A stretch of DNA of 24,055 bases from contig JBKHDD010000059.1 of the NCBI GenBank assembly GCA_046541515.1, positions 1 to 24,055 of the forward strand, written 5' to 3'. A program made the translations under genes and the position numbers. Each line of letters begins with the position of its first letter. Positions within the stretch are counted from its first letter, which is position 1. Below are positions 8,214 through 16,063 of this stretch, piece by piece. Under the pieces are notes generated by a model. The model was not told the DNA's origin and did not search any database. It worked only from the letters and a program-made list of their open reading frames with translations. This DNA comes from CAYFVR01 sp046541515 (GTDB lineage: Bacteria; Desulfobacterota; Desulfobacteria; Desulfobacterales; Desulfococcaceae).

Positions 8214-9698
8214 TCACCGAAACCGAAAATGTCGCTCGAACAAATGGGGATCGTCGAAATGATCCCGCCCCACGAAGGCGATGGCGTGGCGGCCGCGCTG
8301 GCGCATGGCGCCCACGTCCGGGACGCCCATGGGAAAAAAGATGAGCGGTTCAATCCGCTCTGAACCCTTGGCCAGGCCGTCGGGGTCGAAGAGGCTTTCC
8401 CGGCTTCCGTCCCGGCGCGGCAGGGATTCCAGCGTCCGATAGGGCGGCAGATCGTAGGCCATTCCCGCCCGATTCCCCTCCTCCGTTGAAATCCGGTAGA
8501 CCTGGTGCCAGCTCGACATCACGTCCAGCACCAGCCGCCGTTCTGGAAAACCCTTCGGCAGGGTCGTCGGCGCGAATGGATCGAGCCGCAAGGGCCGGGT
8601 GATGGTCTCCGCCAGCCGCTCGCCGTCCGGCACGTAAAAATGGTAGCAGCCGCAGTTGTTCATCACGTCCACCATGAACGGCCGCCCCGCGGGGTCCAGG
8701 TTCACCCGCACCGTCAGGCCGTCCAGATGGCCGTGTTCGTACGGCGCGGGGACGGGACCTTTTCGGGCGGGAAACCAGAGCACGTAGTGGAGCCGAACCG
8801 CCGTCTGGCCCTGAAAAAAACCGTGGGTCCGGTAGGTGTAGATCGTTGGAAACCGGGGATCCACGGCCGCCGCGGGGCCGTTCCAAACCACTTTTCCGGG
8901 CCGGTCGTAACCGGCGGCGACGTCCACCGCGAAGACCGGCGCGAAGTGCCGAAAAAGGGCGTCTTCCTCCCTTTCGGTCAACACCGGTCGCCCCAGCGGG
9001 TCCCGGTTTTCCGGCCCGAATAGTCGGGCCGTCTCCCCGGCCGACATCCGCTCCGAATCCCCCGGTCCGAACACCACCCGTTCCCCCCGAAGCGCCGGCG
9101 CGGTTTCCGGCTTCCGGCGCCAGCCCGCGAACCGCCGGTTGACCCGGTGGGTAATCAACGCCACCGGGAGCGCCGTCAGGGGATAGACGCCCGCCGTCCG
9201 CAGAAACAGGCTGTATTCCGCGGGAACTTTGGCGTTTTGGACGATCCCCGCCCACCCGCCGGGATTCTCCAGTTCTTTTTCGAGCAACCGGTCCCCCGCC
9301 CCAAGGGCCGCCGCCAGGAGCGCGCCCCGTCCCGCGTCGATTCCCAGCCGTTCCCGGAGTTCCGCCACCGCCGCCTCGGGCAGATTGGCGATTTCCCGGG
9401 CCCGGGCCTCGCGGTCCAGTTGTCGGAGGGATTGGAGCCAGGCGGTTGCGGGGCTTGAACTGGCGGAGGAGCTTTCCTTGACGAAAAATCCCCCCACCGC
9501 CGCCAAAAAGCGGTCCACCCGCAGATGGGGAAACCCCGCCACCCGCGAAAACGCCGCCTCCCCCGCGCCGGCGCGGGCAACGGCCCGGTCCACCAGCGCA
9601 AGCGTTCGTTGGTCGGGATCGGCGGGCATCGGAGCGAAGGATGCGCATCCCGCCAAGAGCGAGACCAAAAGGAAGAAAAGCCGACCACGAAGGATCAA
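8214..9698 (-). CDS. Putative lipoprotein of unknown function
   Basis: A 494-residue protein. The frame stays open well upstream, but the only plausible signal begins at a TTG (9698): two Arg, a hydrophobic stretch LFFLLVSLL, and lipobox LAGC with Cys18. This predicts an SPase II lipoprotein on the periplasmic side of a membrane. No clear Shine-Dalgarno precedes the TTG, so the exact start is uncertain. The body has no domain I recognise. Notable is a C-terminal half with His/Cys-rich segments: RLHYVLWFPAR, YEHGHLDGLTVRV, and NNCGCYHFYVPDGE shortly after, then SSWHQVY. These could bind metal or form an active site, which is inference. It follows the ABC1-like gene on the same strand after a 236-bp gap, so it may be the last gene of that unit or separately transcribed. 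Confidence 0.7.
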   Translation of the reverse strand: MILRGRLFFLLVSLLAGCASFAPMPADPDQRTLALVDRAVARAGAGEAAFSRVAGFPHLRVDRFLAAVGGFFVKESSSASSSPATAWLQSLRQLDREARAREIANLPEAAVAELRERLGIDAGRGALLAAALGAGDRLLEKELENPGGWAGIVQNAKVPAEYSLFLRTAGVYPLTALPVALITHRVNRRFAGWRRKPETAPALRGERVVFGPGDSERMSAGETARLFGPENRDPLGRPVLTEREEDALFRHFAPVFAVDVAAGYDRPGKVVWNGPAAAVDPRFPTIYTYRTHGFFQGQTAVRLHYVLWFPARKGPVPAPYEHGHLDGLTVRVNLDPAGRPFMVDVMNNCGCYHFYVPDGERLAETITRPLRLDPFAPTTLPKGFPERRLVLDVMSSWHQVYRISTEEGNRAGMAYDLPPYRTLESLPRRDGSRESLFDPDGLAKGSERIEPLIFFPMGVPDVGAMRQRGRHAIAFVGRDHFDDPHLFERHFRFR

Positions 9699-9759
9699 AG
9701 GGGGGCGACGCTCGAAAACGTGGAATGGCCTCGGCCGGCAGAAACGGGAGTTCGTTTTA

Positions 9760-9775
9760 CCCTTGGAGCCAAGGG
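9760..9775. promoter_or_regulatory. 16-bp perfect palindrome upstream of the lipoprotein gene
   Basis: CCCTTGG-AG-CCAAGGG has 7-bp perfect arms and a 2-bp centre. It lies 62-77 bp upstream of the proposed TTG start, within the 236-bp gap after the ABC1-like gene. A dimeric regulator could bind here. The 2-nt loop rules out a stable terminator hairpin. The rest of the gap is GC-rich with no recognisable gene. Confidence 0.3.
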
Positions 9776-9934
9776 TCGGCCGCCGCAGGCCGGCGAAATG
9801 GGCATGGAAGGCGTCGGAAGCGCGGCAATTCGGCGCCGCCGGATATTGGAGATCGCCTCCGCGGCTTGTCCGTCCGCCCGGCGGCGTCGGCCCGAGGAGG
9901 CCGCGCCCGGAAACCGCCCGCCGCCGGCCTTCCA

Positions 9935-11629
9935 TCAGCAGGCGGCGGGCAGGGCCAAACATGTGGCCCGTCGGAACAGTTCCATTTGGTCGGCCGCGAG
10001 GCCGGCGAGATATCGGCAGCCCCGGTCTCCGGCTTCCAGCATCAGCCGCCCGGCGAACCAGGCCAGGTCCCGGTTGGTGAGGAGGGTCGCGTACTGGTCG
10101 GCGCGGTCCAGCCGGGGAATGAGCCCCGCGCACCAGCGGCGGGGGATTTCCCGGGAAAACGTCTCGGCCGCCAGTTCGGCCGCGGCCGCGTCCATGTCGA
10201 AGTCCGGGTCCAGATCGTGAAGCACGCCGTCCAGGGTGAAAAACGCCTTTCGGAACAGCAACAGTTCCGCGGGGAAGCGGATTCCCGCCACCGCCGCGCG
10301 ATCAATCACGTCGAAGGCCCGGGCCAGATGGCCGGCCGATTTCCCCAATCGGCCCGGCCGGGGCGTCGTCGGCACATCTTCCACGATCCGCTCCACATCC
10401 GCCGGTTTCGCATGAACCGACAATCCGGACAGGGTTTCCGCAACGGCGGCGGGATCGCCCAACAAAACGTTCATCACCAGGCGGACCATTTCCATCCGCT
10501 GGGGACGGGCCAGCGTGTCCGACAGGCTCCAGTCCAGCAGGACCGGCAACACTTCGTTTCGGTCGCCGCGAAAGGCGTACAAATTCCCGGCGTGAGGATC
10601 GCCGTGGAACGGGGTCTCTTCCGCCAGGGAAAACAGCGGCCGCCAAATGAGCGCCCGAAACAACGCCCGGGCGGCGTCCCGTCTTTCGTCTGGGTTCATG
10701 GAAAGGTCCAGGAGCTTGCCGCCGGGCATTCTTTCCATGGCGGTGACGTTTTCGGTGCAAAACGGCAGAAGAGACGGCACCCGAACCCGGTCGTCCGCCG
10801 CGTAGAAACGGTCGGCCCGGAGCAGATGATCCTGCTCGCCCCGCAGCCGGATTTCTTCCTCCAGCGCCGCGCGCACGTCCGCGAAGGTTTCCCGAAAGCG
10901 GAACGACCGCAACCGATACCGATCCCGCCGTTTTTCAAAGTGCTCCGCCAGGTCGTCCAGAATGCGAAACTCCTCGGCCAGATGGCCGCGCACGCCGGGT
11001 TTGAGCACTTTGAACACGCCCTGCCTCGACCGGCCGGTGTCCGGCGCGGTCCAGGAAAAGCCGATGACCGCGCCCACGCTGGCCTCGTAGAGCAGTTCCC
11101 GTTCCATCCGGATTTGATAGGGGGTCCGATAGTTGGCGATTTCCCGATACACCTGCTCCCGCACCGTTTCCGGATCGTCGCCTCCGGCGGAGCTTTCCAG
11201 CGTGGAAAGCAACGAACGCAACGCCGGGTCCAGATTGCGGTTCCGGGCGATGATTTGCCCCAGCTTTTGGAGGGTCGGCACGGAGCGGGCCAGCGCCACC
11301 AAACGCTCCCGGGCCGGCGTATCCGGTTCCAGGAGAATCTGGTCCGCCGCCAGGGCCGCGGCCCGGGGCGTGGCCAGCCGGGAGAACAAAAATCCGATGC
11401 CGTCCGAGACGATGGCCCGGTAGTCGGCGTAGGCCTCCGGCAGAATGTCGCCGGGGCGCAAGGACTGGACCAGCGCCTGGGACGCTTTCTCGCGGAAGGC
11501 GTCGGGTCCCATGCGTCGGGCCGCGTCCAGCAGCTTTTTCACAATTTCGCGGCGGTCGGGGACCTTCCCGGTCGGGATCAGCAGCGATCGGGCTTTTTCA
11601 ATGGAAAAATCGGATATGGGCAGAAACAT
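9935..11629 (-). CDS. ABC1/AarF/UbiB-family kinase-like protein
   Basis: A 564-residue member of the atypical protein-kinase-like UbiB family; relatives act in quinone or isoprenoid-lipid metabolism as ATP-binding proteins. Visible family features: the KxGQ motif (KLGQ, residues 122-125), an alanine-rich-loop relic (ASVG, about 183-186), the nucleotide-lysine region VFKVLKPGV (about 205-213), an ExD/E-type helix (EEEIRLRGEQDHL), and catalytic loop HGDPHAGN (342-349). The metal-binding DFG position reads DWS (Asp366), keeping the Asp but changing the rest. The start at 11629 leaves 59 nt after the upstream gene; an in-frame ATG at 11764 would overlap that gene. Whether it serves quinone synthesis is unknown, as no other ubi or men gene is present. 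The neighbouring polyprenyl-phosphate enzyme suggests a link to isoprenoid lipids (inference). Confidence 0.85.
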   Translation of the reverse strand: MFLPISDFSIEKARSLLIPTGKVPDRREIVKKLLDAARRMGPDAFREKASQALVQSLRPGDILPEAYADYRAIVSDGIGFLFSRLATPRAAALAADQILLEPDTPARERLVALARSVPTLQKLGQIIARNRNLDPALRSLLSTLESSAGGDDPETVREQVYREIANYRTPYQIRMERELLYEASVGAVIGFSWTAPDTGRSRQGVFKVLKPGVRGHLAEEFRILDDLAEHFEKRRDRYRLRSFRFRETFADVRAALEEEIRLRGEQDHLLRADRFYAADDRVRVPSLLPFCTENVTAMERMPGGKLLDLSMNPDERRDAARALFRALIWRPLFSLAEETPFHGDPHAGNLYAFRGDRNEVLPVLLDWSLSDTLARPQRMEMVRLVMNVLLGDPAAVAETLSGLSVHAKPADVERIVEDVPTTPRPGRLGKSAGHLARAFDVIDRAAVAGIRFPAELLLFRKAFFTLDGVLHDLDPDFDMDAAAAELAAETFSREIPRRWCAGLIPRLDRADQYATLLTNRDLAWFAGRLMLEAGDRGCRYLAGLAADQMELFRRATCLALPAAC

Positions 11630-11688
11630 GGTTTTCTTTCGCGCCGGGCTCTTCGAAATGACAGGGATCGCGGCGTCCGTTCGAAGGA

Positions 11689-13524
11689 TCAGTTTTTCCG
11701 TTCCAAATCCACGTTTTCCAAGTGGATGGCGAATTTTTTCAGGTCCAGCCCCTTTTCCAGGCAATACTGGCGAAGGGCCTCCACCCGCTCCGGGGGGGCG
11801 CTCCCGTTGAAGGAGACCAGCACCCCGCGAACCCCGTGGCGCTCCAGCAACCCGTCCATCTCCCGAAATGTGCCCAGAATCGGATAGCCCAGCAATTTTT
11901 TCCCGGTTTTCAGCACGTCGTCGTCCACGAAGCCCACTGGACGCAGATGATGGCGGTCGTTTTGAAGCAGCTCCCGCAGCAGGATTTCCCCGCCTCGGCC
12001 CGCGCCGTAGATCACCACCCGCTCGCCGCGAATCCGTCGACGGCTAAGGGCGTCCTGGGCAATTCTGAAGGAGCCCCGAGTGCCCAGCAACAGCGCCGTG
12101 GTGATCAGCCAGTCGATCAGGAAAATGCCTTTGGAGAAATCCTGAAAACGGTAGAGAAACGTGACGGCGGCGATGGAGAGCAGCGAACCCAATGTGGAGG
12201 CTTTCAGATAGACGTAGACGTCGTTGGTGCTCATGTAGCGCCAGATGCCGCGATAGACGCCCATGATGAAAAAGGCCAGCAGCTTGCAGGCGATGATGGC
12301 GGGCAGGGAGTGGAGAAAGAGCTGAAAATAGAAATAAAGATCGTCCCCGCCGAAGCGCAGCCGATAGGACAAATAATAGGCGAACGCCACCATCCCGAAG
12401 TCAAGAAGCACCAGCAGGATTTGGCGTTTGTAGGTCAGCTCCAGCAGGATCGGCGTATAGGCCTTGCCCCGCAGCATGCAGAAGTCGCCCTCGGGATATA
12501 CCCGGATCTGGGCCAGGTAAACGGCCATCAGCAACACCGAAACCGCCAGCGGGACCATCACGGCCGGAGAGGTGAGGCTGTCGTGGCTGCTGACGAAGAG
12601 CGCCGCCACGCCGGAGACGGCCCCGACGACGTGGAGCAGCAAAACGGCGTCCCGTTCGCTTAAGCCCATCAGCACCAGGCGGTGAGAGGTGTGGTCCCGC
12701 CCCCCCATGGCGGCGCTGCGGCCGCTCAGCAGCCGGATCAGCGTGACGAGGCTGGTGTCCAGCAAGGGCACCATCAGCACCATGATGGGCACCGCGAATG
12801 CGGCCAACCGGGTTTCGGCCGCGCCCCCGGCGAAGACCAGCCCGGAGGTGGCCAGCACGAAGCCGATGGGCAGACTCCCGCAGTCGCCCATGAAGATGGA
12901 CGCCGGGTTGAAATTGAAGACCAGGAATCCGGCCAATGCCCCCGCCAGCAGAAACGGCGCCGTCATTCCGGCGGTGGATCCGCCGGAAAGCAGCAGCCCC
13001 AGATACAGGGAGGCGATCATGGCCACGCCGGCGCAGAGGCCGTCCATGTTGTCGATCAGGTTGAAGGCGTTGGTCACGCCCACGATCCAGACGATGGTGA
13101 CTACGGTGTCCAGAGTGAGGGAGTCGAACCAGTGCAGGCGGAAGCCCAGGAAGGTCGCCAGCGAGGCGACAAGAATCTGGCCCAGCAGTTTGCTCTGGGG
13201 TTTGATGCGGATGAAATCGTCCACCAGACCGAGAGCGAACAACAAGGTGGCCCCCAGCCAGAGCACGGCGTCCGGGTCGGGCAGCGGTCGGTAGCCGACC
13301 CCGGCGTCCATGCGGGGGAGCAGGGAGGAAAAATCGGCCAGGAAAAGCAGCGGGAGGGCGAAGCCGGCGTAGATGGCCATGCCGCCCATCAGCGCGGTGG
13401 GACGGCTGTGCCATCGGTCTTTCACCGGATGGGCCACCCAGTTCCGGCGGATGGCCAGGCGACGGACCAGCGGCGTGAGGGCAAGCGTCAGGGTTGCGGA
13501 AAAAAGGGCAAGCGCGGGCGTCAT
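11689..13524 (-). CDS. MraY/WecA-like sugar-1-P transferase fused to CapD/PglF N-terminal region
   Basis: A 611-residue, strongly hydrophobic inner-membrane protein with two parts. Residues 1-340 are a PNPT-family (glycosyltransferase 4) enzyme, which transfers a sugar-1-phosphate from a UDP-sugar to undecaprenyl phosphate and starts a glycan. Seen motifs: VDD (102-103), NAFNLIDNMDG (152-162), FMGDCGS (Asp214) and HTSHR (His278/His281). Residues 365-611 resemble the N-terminal part of PglF/CapD nucleotide-sugar dehydratases: about four membrane helices followed by a Rossmann segment GAGRGGE (507-513) and VGFVDDD...GYPILG. The catalytic SDR domain that normally follows is absent; the protein ends soon after LENVDLERK. 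It lies 34 nt after purM and probably shares its transcript. It likely primes O-antigen, capsule or another surface glycan; the sugar cannot be named. The start at 13524 lacks an obvious Shine-Dalgarno. Confidence 0.88.
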   Translation of the reverse strand: MTPALALFSATLTLALTPLVRRLAIRRNWVAHPVKDRWHSRPTALMGGMAIYAGFALPLLFLADFSSLLPRMDAGVGYRPLPDPDAVLWLGATLLFALGLVDDFIRIKPQSKLLGQILVASLATFLGFRLHWFDSLTLDTVVTIVWIVGVTNAFNLIDNMDGLCAGVAMIASLYLGLLLSGGSTAGMTAPFLLAGALAGFLVFNFNPASIFMGDCGSLPIGFVLATSGLVFAGGAAETRLAAFAVPIMVLMVPLLDTSLVTLIRLLSGRSAAMGGRDHTSHRLVLMGLSERDAVLLLHVVGAVSGVAALFVSSHDSLTSPAVMVPLAVSVLLMAVYLAQIRVYPEGDFCMLRGKAYTPILLELTYKRQILLVLLDFGMVAFAYYLSYRLRFGGDDLYFYFQLFLHSLPAIIACKLLAFFIMGVYRGIWRYMSTNDVYVYLKASTLGSLLSIAAVTFLYRFQDFSKGIFLIDWLITTALLLGTRGSFRIAQDALSRRRIRGERVVIYGAGRGGEILLRELLQNDRHHLRPVGFVDDDVLKTGKKLLGYPILGTFREMDGLLERHGVRGVLVSFNGSAPPERVEALRQYCLEKGLDLKKFAIHLENVDLERKN

Positions 13525-13558
13525 GGCGGGTGTCGGGATCGGGAATGGAAAGACGGGG

Positions 13559-14605
13559 TTAATCGATCCAGCGGACCCGGGAATCGGAACCTTTCCGGGG
13601 GGCGATTTCGCCGATGATGGCGGCGTCTTCGTTTATGGCCCGCAGTCGGGCCTCCACTTCCGAGGCATGGGTCTGAGGGGTCACGACGACCATGCCGACG
13701 CCGCAATTAAAGGTGCGGTGCATTTCTTCGTCGGATATTTTTCCGGCCTCTTGCAGGAAGCGGAACACGGCGGGAATCGACCAGCCGTTCCGGCGGATCA
13801 GCACGTCGCAGGCCGGCGGCACCACCCGGACGATGTTTTCCGCCAGGCCGCCGCCGGTGATGTGGGCCAGACCGTGGACCGGCAGGTCCCGCAACAGCTT
13901 CTGGATCGTTTCGCTGTAGATTTTGGTGGGCGTCAGCAGCTCCTCGCCCAGGGTTCGGCCCAACTCGGGAACGTGGCTGTCCACCGTCAGGCCCATGCGG
14001 TCGAAACAGATGGCGCGGACCAAAGAAAAGCCGTTGCTGTGCAGTCCGCTGGAGCCGATGGACACCAGCTGGTCGCCCACCCGGATGTCCGACCCGTCGA
14101 TGATCTTGTCGTTGTCCACCAGCCCCACCGAAAATCCGGCCAGGTCGTATTCGCCGTTTTCGTAAAAGCCGGGCATTTCGGCGGTTTCCCCTCCGATGAG
14201 GGCGCAGTTGGCCCGGTTGCAGCCTTCGCCCACGCCTTTGATGACGTCGGTGGCCACCCGGTCGTCCAAGGCTCCCATGGAGAGGTAGTCGAGGAAGAAC
14301 AGCGGGCGGGCCCCCTGCACGGCGATGTCGTTGACGCACATGGCCACCAGGTCGATGCCCACGGTGTCGTGCTTCCCGACGAGAAAGGCGATTTTGAGCT
14401 TGGTGCCCACGCCGTCGGTGGCGCTGACCAGCACCGGACGCTCGATATTGGCCAGGTTGAGGGAGAACAGGCCGCCGAATCCGCCGATTTCCCCCATGAC
14501 GCCTTGGCGGGGCGTGCGGCGGGCGATGTCCTTGATCTTTTCGATCAGTTTGTTGGCTTTGTCAATGTCCACGCCGGCGTCGGCGTAGGTGATGGAATCG
14601 GTCAT
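13559..14605 (-). CDS. purM: Phosphoribosylformylglycinamidine cyclo-ligase (AIR synthetase)
   Basis: A 348-residue protein of full family length (the E. coli enzyme is about 345). It catalyses ATP-dependent closure of FGAM to 5-aminoimidazole ribotide in cytosolic de novo purine synthesis. The N-terminal YADAGVDIDKAN, the GEIGGFGGLF and SATDGVGTKLKIA segments (phosphate and ATP site) and CALIGGETAEMPGFY are all characteristic, and LHITGGG-type residues appear as AHITGGGL. A GGGGG stretch sits before the ATG. It heads a minus-strand unit with the sugar-phosphate transferase (34-nt gap). It is divergent from the aminotransferase gene, with a strong sigma-70-like promoter upstream (14662-14690). 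Confidence 0.96.
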   Translation of the reverse strand: MTDSITYADAGVDIDKANKLIEKIKDIARRTPRQGVMGEIGGFGGLFSLNLANIERPVLVSATDGVGTKLKIAFLVGKHDTVGIDLVAMCVNDIAVQGARPLFFLDYLSMGALDDRVATDVIKGVGEGCNRANCALIGGETAEMPGFYENGEYDLAGFSVGLVDNDKIIDGSDIRVGDQLVSIGSSGLHSNGFSLVRAICFDRMGLTVDSHVPELGRTLGEELLTPTKIYSETIQKLLRDLPVHGLAHITGGGLAENIVRVVPPACDVLIRRNGWSIPAVFRFLQEAGKISDEEMHRTFNCGVGMVVVTPQTHASEVEARLRAINEDAAIIGEIAPRKGSDSRVRWID

Positions 14606-14661
14606 GTTCCCCCGGCTGGGCTTGCGAAGGCAAACGGGATAAGGCGATAAAATTTCTTGGA

Positions 14662-14690
14662 AAAATAAACTGGTTCGGCTAAAAAGTCAA
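14662..14690 (-). promoter_or_regulatory. Sigma-70 promoter for purM
   Basis: On the minus strand TTGACT (14685-14690) is followed after exactly 17 bp by TATTTT (14662-14667). It lies about 57 bp upstream of the purM ATG in an AT-rich pocket. Five of six -35 positions and four of six -10 positions match consensus. Confidence 0.6.
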
Positions 14691-14699
14691 AACAAATTT

Positions 14700-14727
14700 T
14701 TGACAGCCCCACAACCGGTATTGTAAG
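14700..14727 (+). promoter_or_regulatory. Sigma-70 promoter for the aminotransferase operon
   Basis: TTGACA (14700-14705) is a perfect -35. TGTAAG (14722-14727) follows after 16 bp, matching four of six -10 positions. It lies about 50 bp upstream of the ATG at 14779. Its -35 is only 9 bp from the -35 of the divergent purM promoter. Confidence 0.55.
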
Positions 14728-14778
14728 TGGGTGGAAAAACGGAAAATGGCCTGAGCCAACCCCCGGGAGGGACCCGAC

Positions 14779-15945
14779 ATGCAAAAGTTCGCGCGGCTGG
14801 ACCGACTGCCGCCCTATGTGTTCGCCACCGTCAACGAAATCAAGATGGAAGCACGCCGGGCCGGCGAGGACATCATCGACCTGGGGATGGGCAATCCCGA
14901 CCTGCCCACCCCGGACCATATCGTGGACAAGCTGGCGGAGGCGGCCCGCAAGGGGCACAACCACCGCTATTCCGCCTCCATGGGCATCCGCAAGCTGCGC
15001 ATGTCCATTTCGGACTGGTACAAGCGTCGTTACGACGTGGACATCGATCCGGAATCCGAGGCCATCGTCACCATCGGCGTCAAGGAGGGGCTGTCCCACC
15101 TGATCCTGGTGTCCATCCGGCCGGGAGACGTGGTCTTTACGCCCAACCCCACCTACCCCATCCATCCCTATTCCGCCATCATCGCCGGCGGCGACGTGCG
15201 GGGCGTGCCGCTGGGACCCGGGCAGGATTTTTTCGACAACCTCATGCACGCCACCAAGCAGACCTGGCCGAGGCCCAAGATCCTGATCCTGAGCCACCCC
15301 CACAACCCCACCACCGAAACCGTGGACTTGGCCTTTTTCGAGAAAATCGTCGATTTCGCCCGGGAGCACGGAATCATCGTGATTCACGACTTCGCCTACG
15401 CGGACCTGACCTTCGACGGCTACAAGGCCCCCAGCTTTCTCCAGGCCAAGGGCGCCAAGGAGGTGGGCGTGGAGTTTTTCTCCATGTCCAAGAGCTACAG
15501 CATGGCCGGTTGGCGGGTCGGCTTCTGCGTGGGGAATCCGGAGACCATCTTCGCCCTGCGGCGGATCAAGAGCTATCTGGACTACGGCATTTTCCAGCCC
15601 ATCCAGATCGCCGCGATCATCGCCCTGGACGGCGACCAGGCCTGCGTGGAGGACATCCGTCAGACCTACAAGTCCCGGCGGGACGCGCTGATCAACGGCC
15701 TGGCCCGGGCGGGATGGGAGATTCCCAGCCCCAAGGGCACCATGTTCGTCTGGGGCCGGATTCCGGAGCAATACCGTTCCATGGGCTCGGTGGAATTTTC
15801 CAAGTTCCTGATCCGGGAGGCCGGCGTGGCCGTTTCCCCCGGCCTGGGCTTCGGCGAATACGGCGACCAGTTCGTCCGCTTTGCTCTGATTGAAAACAAT
15901 ATGCGCATCAACCAGGCGGTGCGGGGCATCCGCAAGGTGCTCTAA
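14779..15945 (+). CDS. Class I PLP aminotransferase (alanine transaminase, AlaC-like)
   Basis: A 388-residue fold-type I aminotransferase, cytosolic, moving an amino group between an amino acid and a 2-oxo acid with PLP. Seen: DLGMGNPDLPTP near the N-terminus, YSASMGIRKLR, the NPTYP segment, HPHNPTT, the PLP-contacting HDFAYADL, and the Schiff-base lysine Lys238 in SMSKSYSMAGWRVGF. The C-terminus has VSPGLGFGEYGDQFVRFAL with the substrate-carboxylate Arg. The DFAYADL and SKSYSMAGWR signatures favour the AlaC (glutamate-pyruvate) group over aspartate aminotransferases; LL-diaminopimelate aminotransferase is a related alternative that the sequence alone does not exclude. The start has GGGAGGG upstream. 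It precedes homoserine dehydrogenase by 118 nt, suggesting a coordinated amino-acid unit. Confidence 0.9.
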   Translation: MQKFARLDRLPPYVFATVNEIKMEARRAGEDIIDLGMGNPDLPTPDHIVDKLAEAARKGHNHRYSASMGIRKLRMSISDWYKRRYDVDIDPESEAIVTIGVKEGLSHLILVSIRPGDVVFTPNPTYPIHPYSAIIAGGDVRGVPLGPGQDFFDNLMHATKQTWPRPKILILSHPHNPTTETVDLAFFEKIVDFAREHGIIVIHDFAYADLTFDGYKAPSFLQAKGAKEVGVEFFSMSKSYSMAGWRVGFCVGNPETIFALRRIKSYLDYGIFQPIQIAAIIALDGDQACVEDIRQTYKSRRDALINGLARAGWEIPSPKGTMFVWGRIPEQYRSMGSVEFSKFLIREAGVAVSPGLGFGEYGDQFVRFALIENNMRINQAVRGIRKVL

Positions 15946-15957
15946 CGGGTTCCTTTT

Positions 15958-16030
15958 GGCGAATGGCAAGTGGCGATGGGGGCGCTTTTCCCGTTCACCG
16001 CTCGCCACTCGCCATTCACCATTCGCCCTT
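15958..16030. repeat. Degenerate 7-bp tandem repeat forming an imperfect hairpin
   Basis: Between the aminotransferase and hom, heptamers CGCCACT, CGCCATT, CACCATT and CGCCCTT follow one another (16003-16030). Their complement appears upstream as GGCGAATGG (15958-15966) and AAGTGGCGA (15968-15976). The arms can pair across about 25 nt with a bulge. A role as a terminator, attenuator or mRNA-processing site between the two genes is possible; no perfect T-run follows. Confidence 0.6.
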
Positions 16031-16063
16031 TTCAGACGGGGCGGCATCGGGAGGAGAGAATTG

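Noticed and set aside
9641..11887. A 748-codon plus-strand frame across the ABC1-like gene
   Set aside because: Composition is antisense-like and no family motif is present; the minus frame encodes KxGQ and HGDPHAGN.
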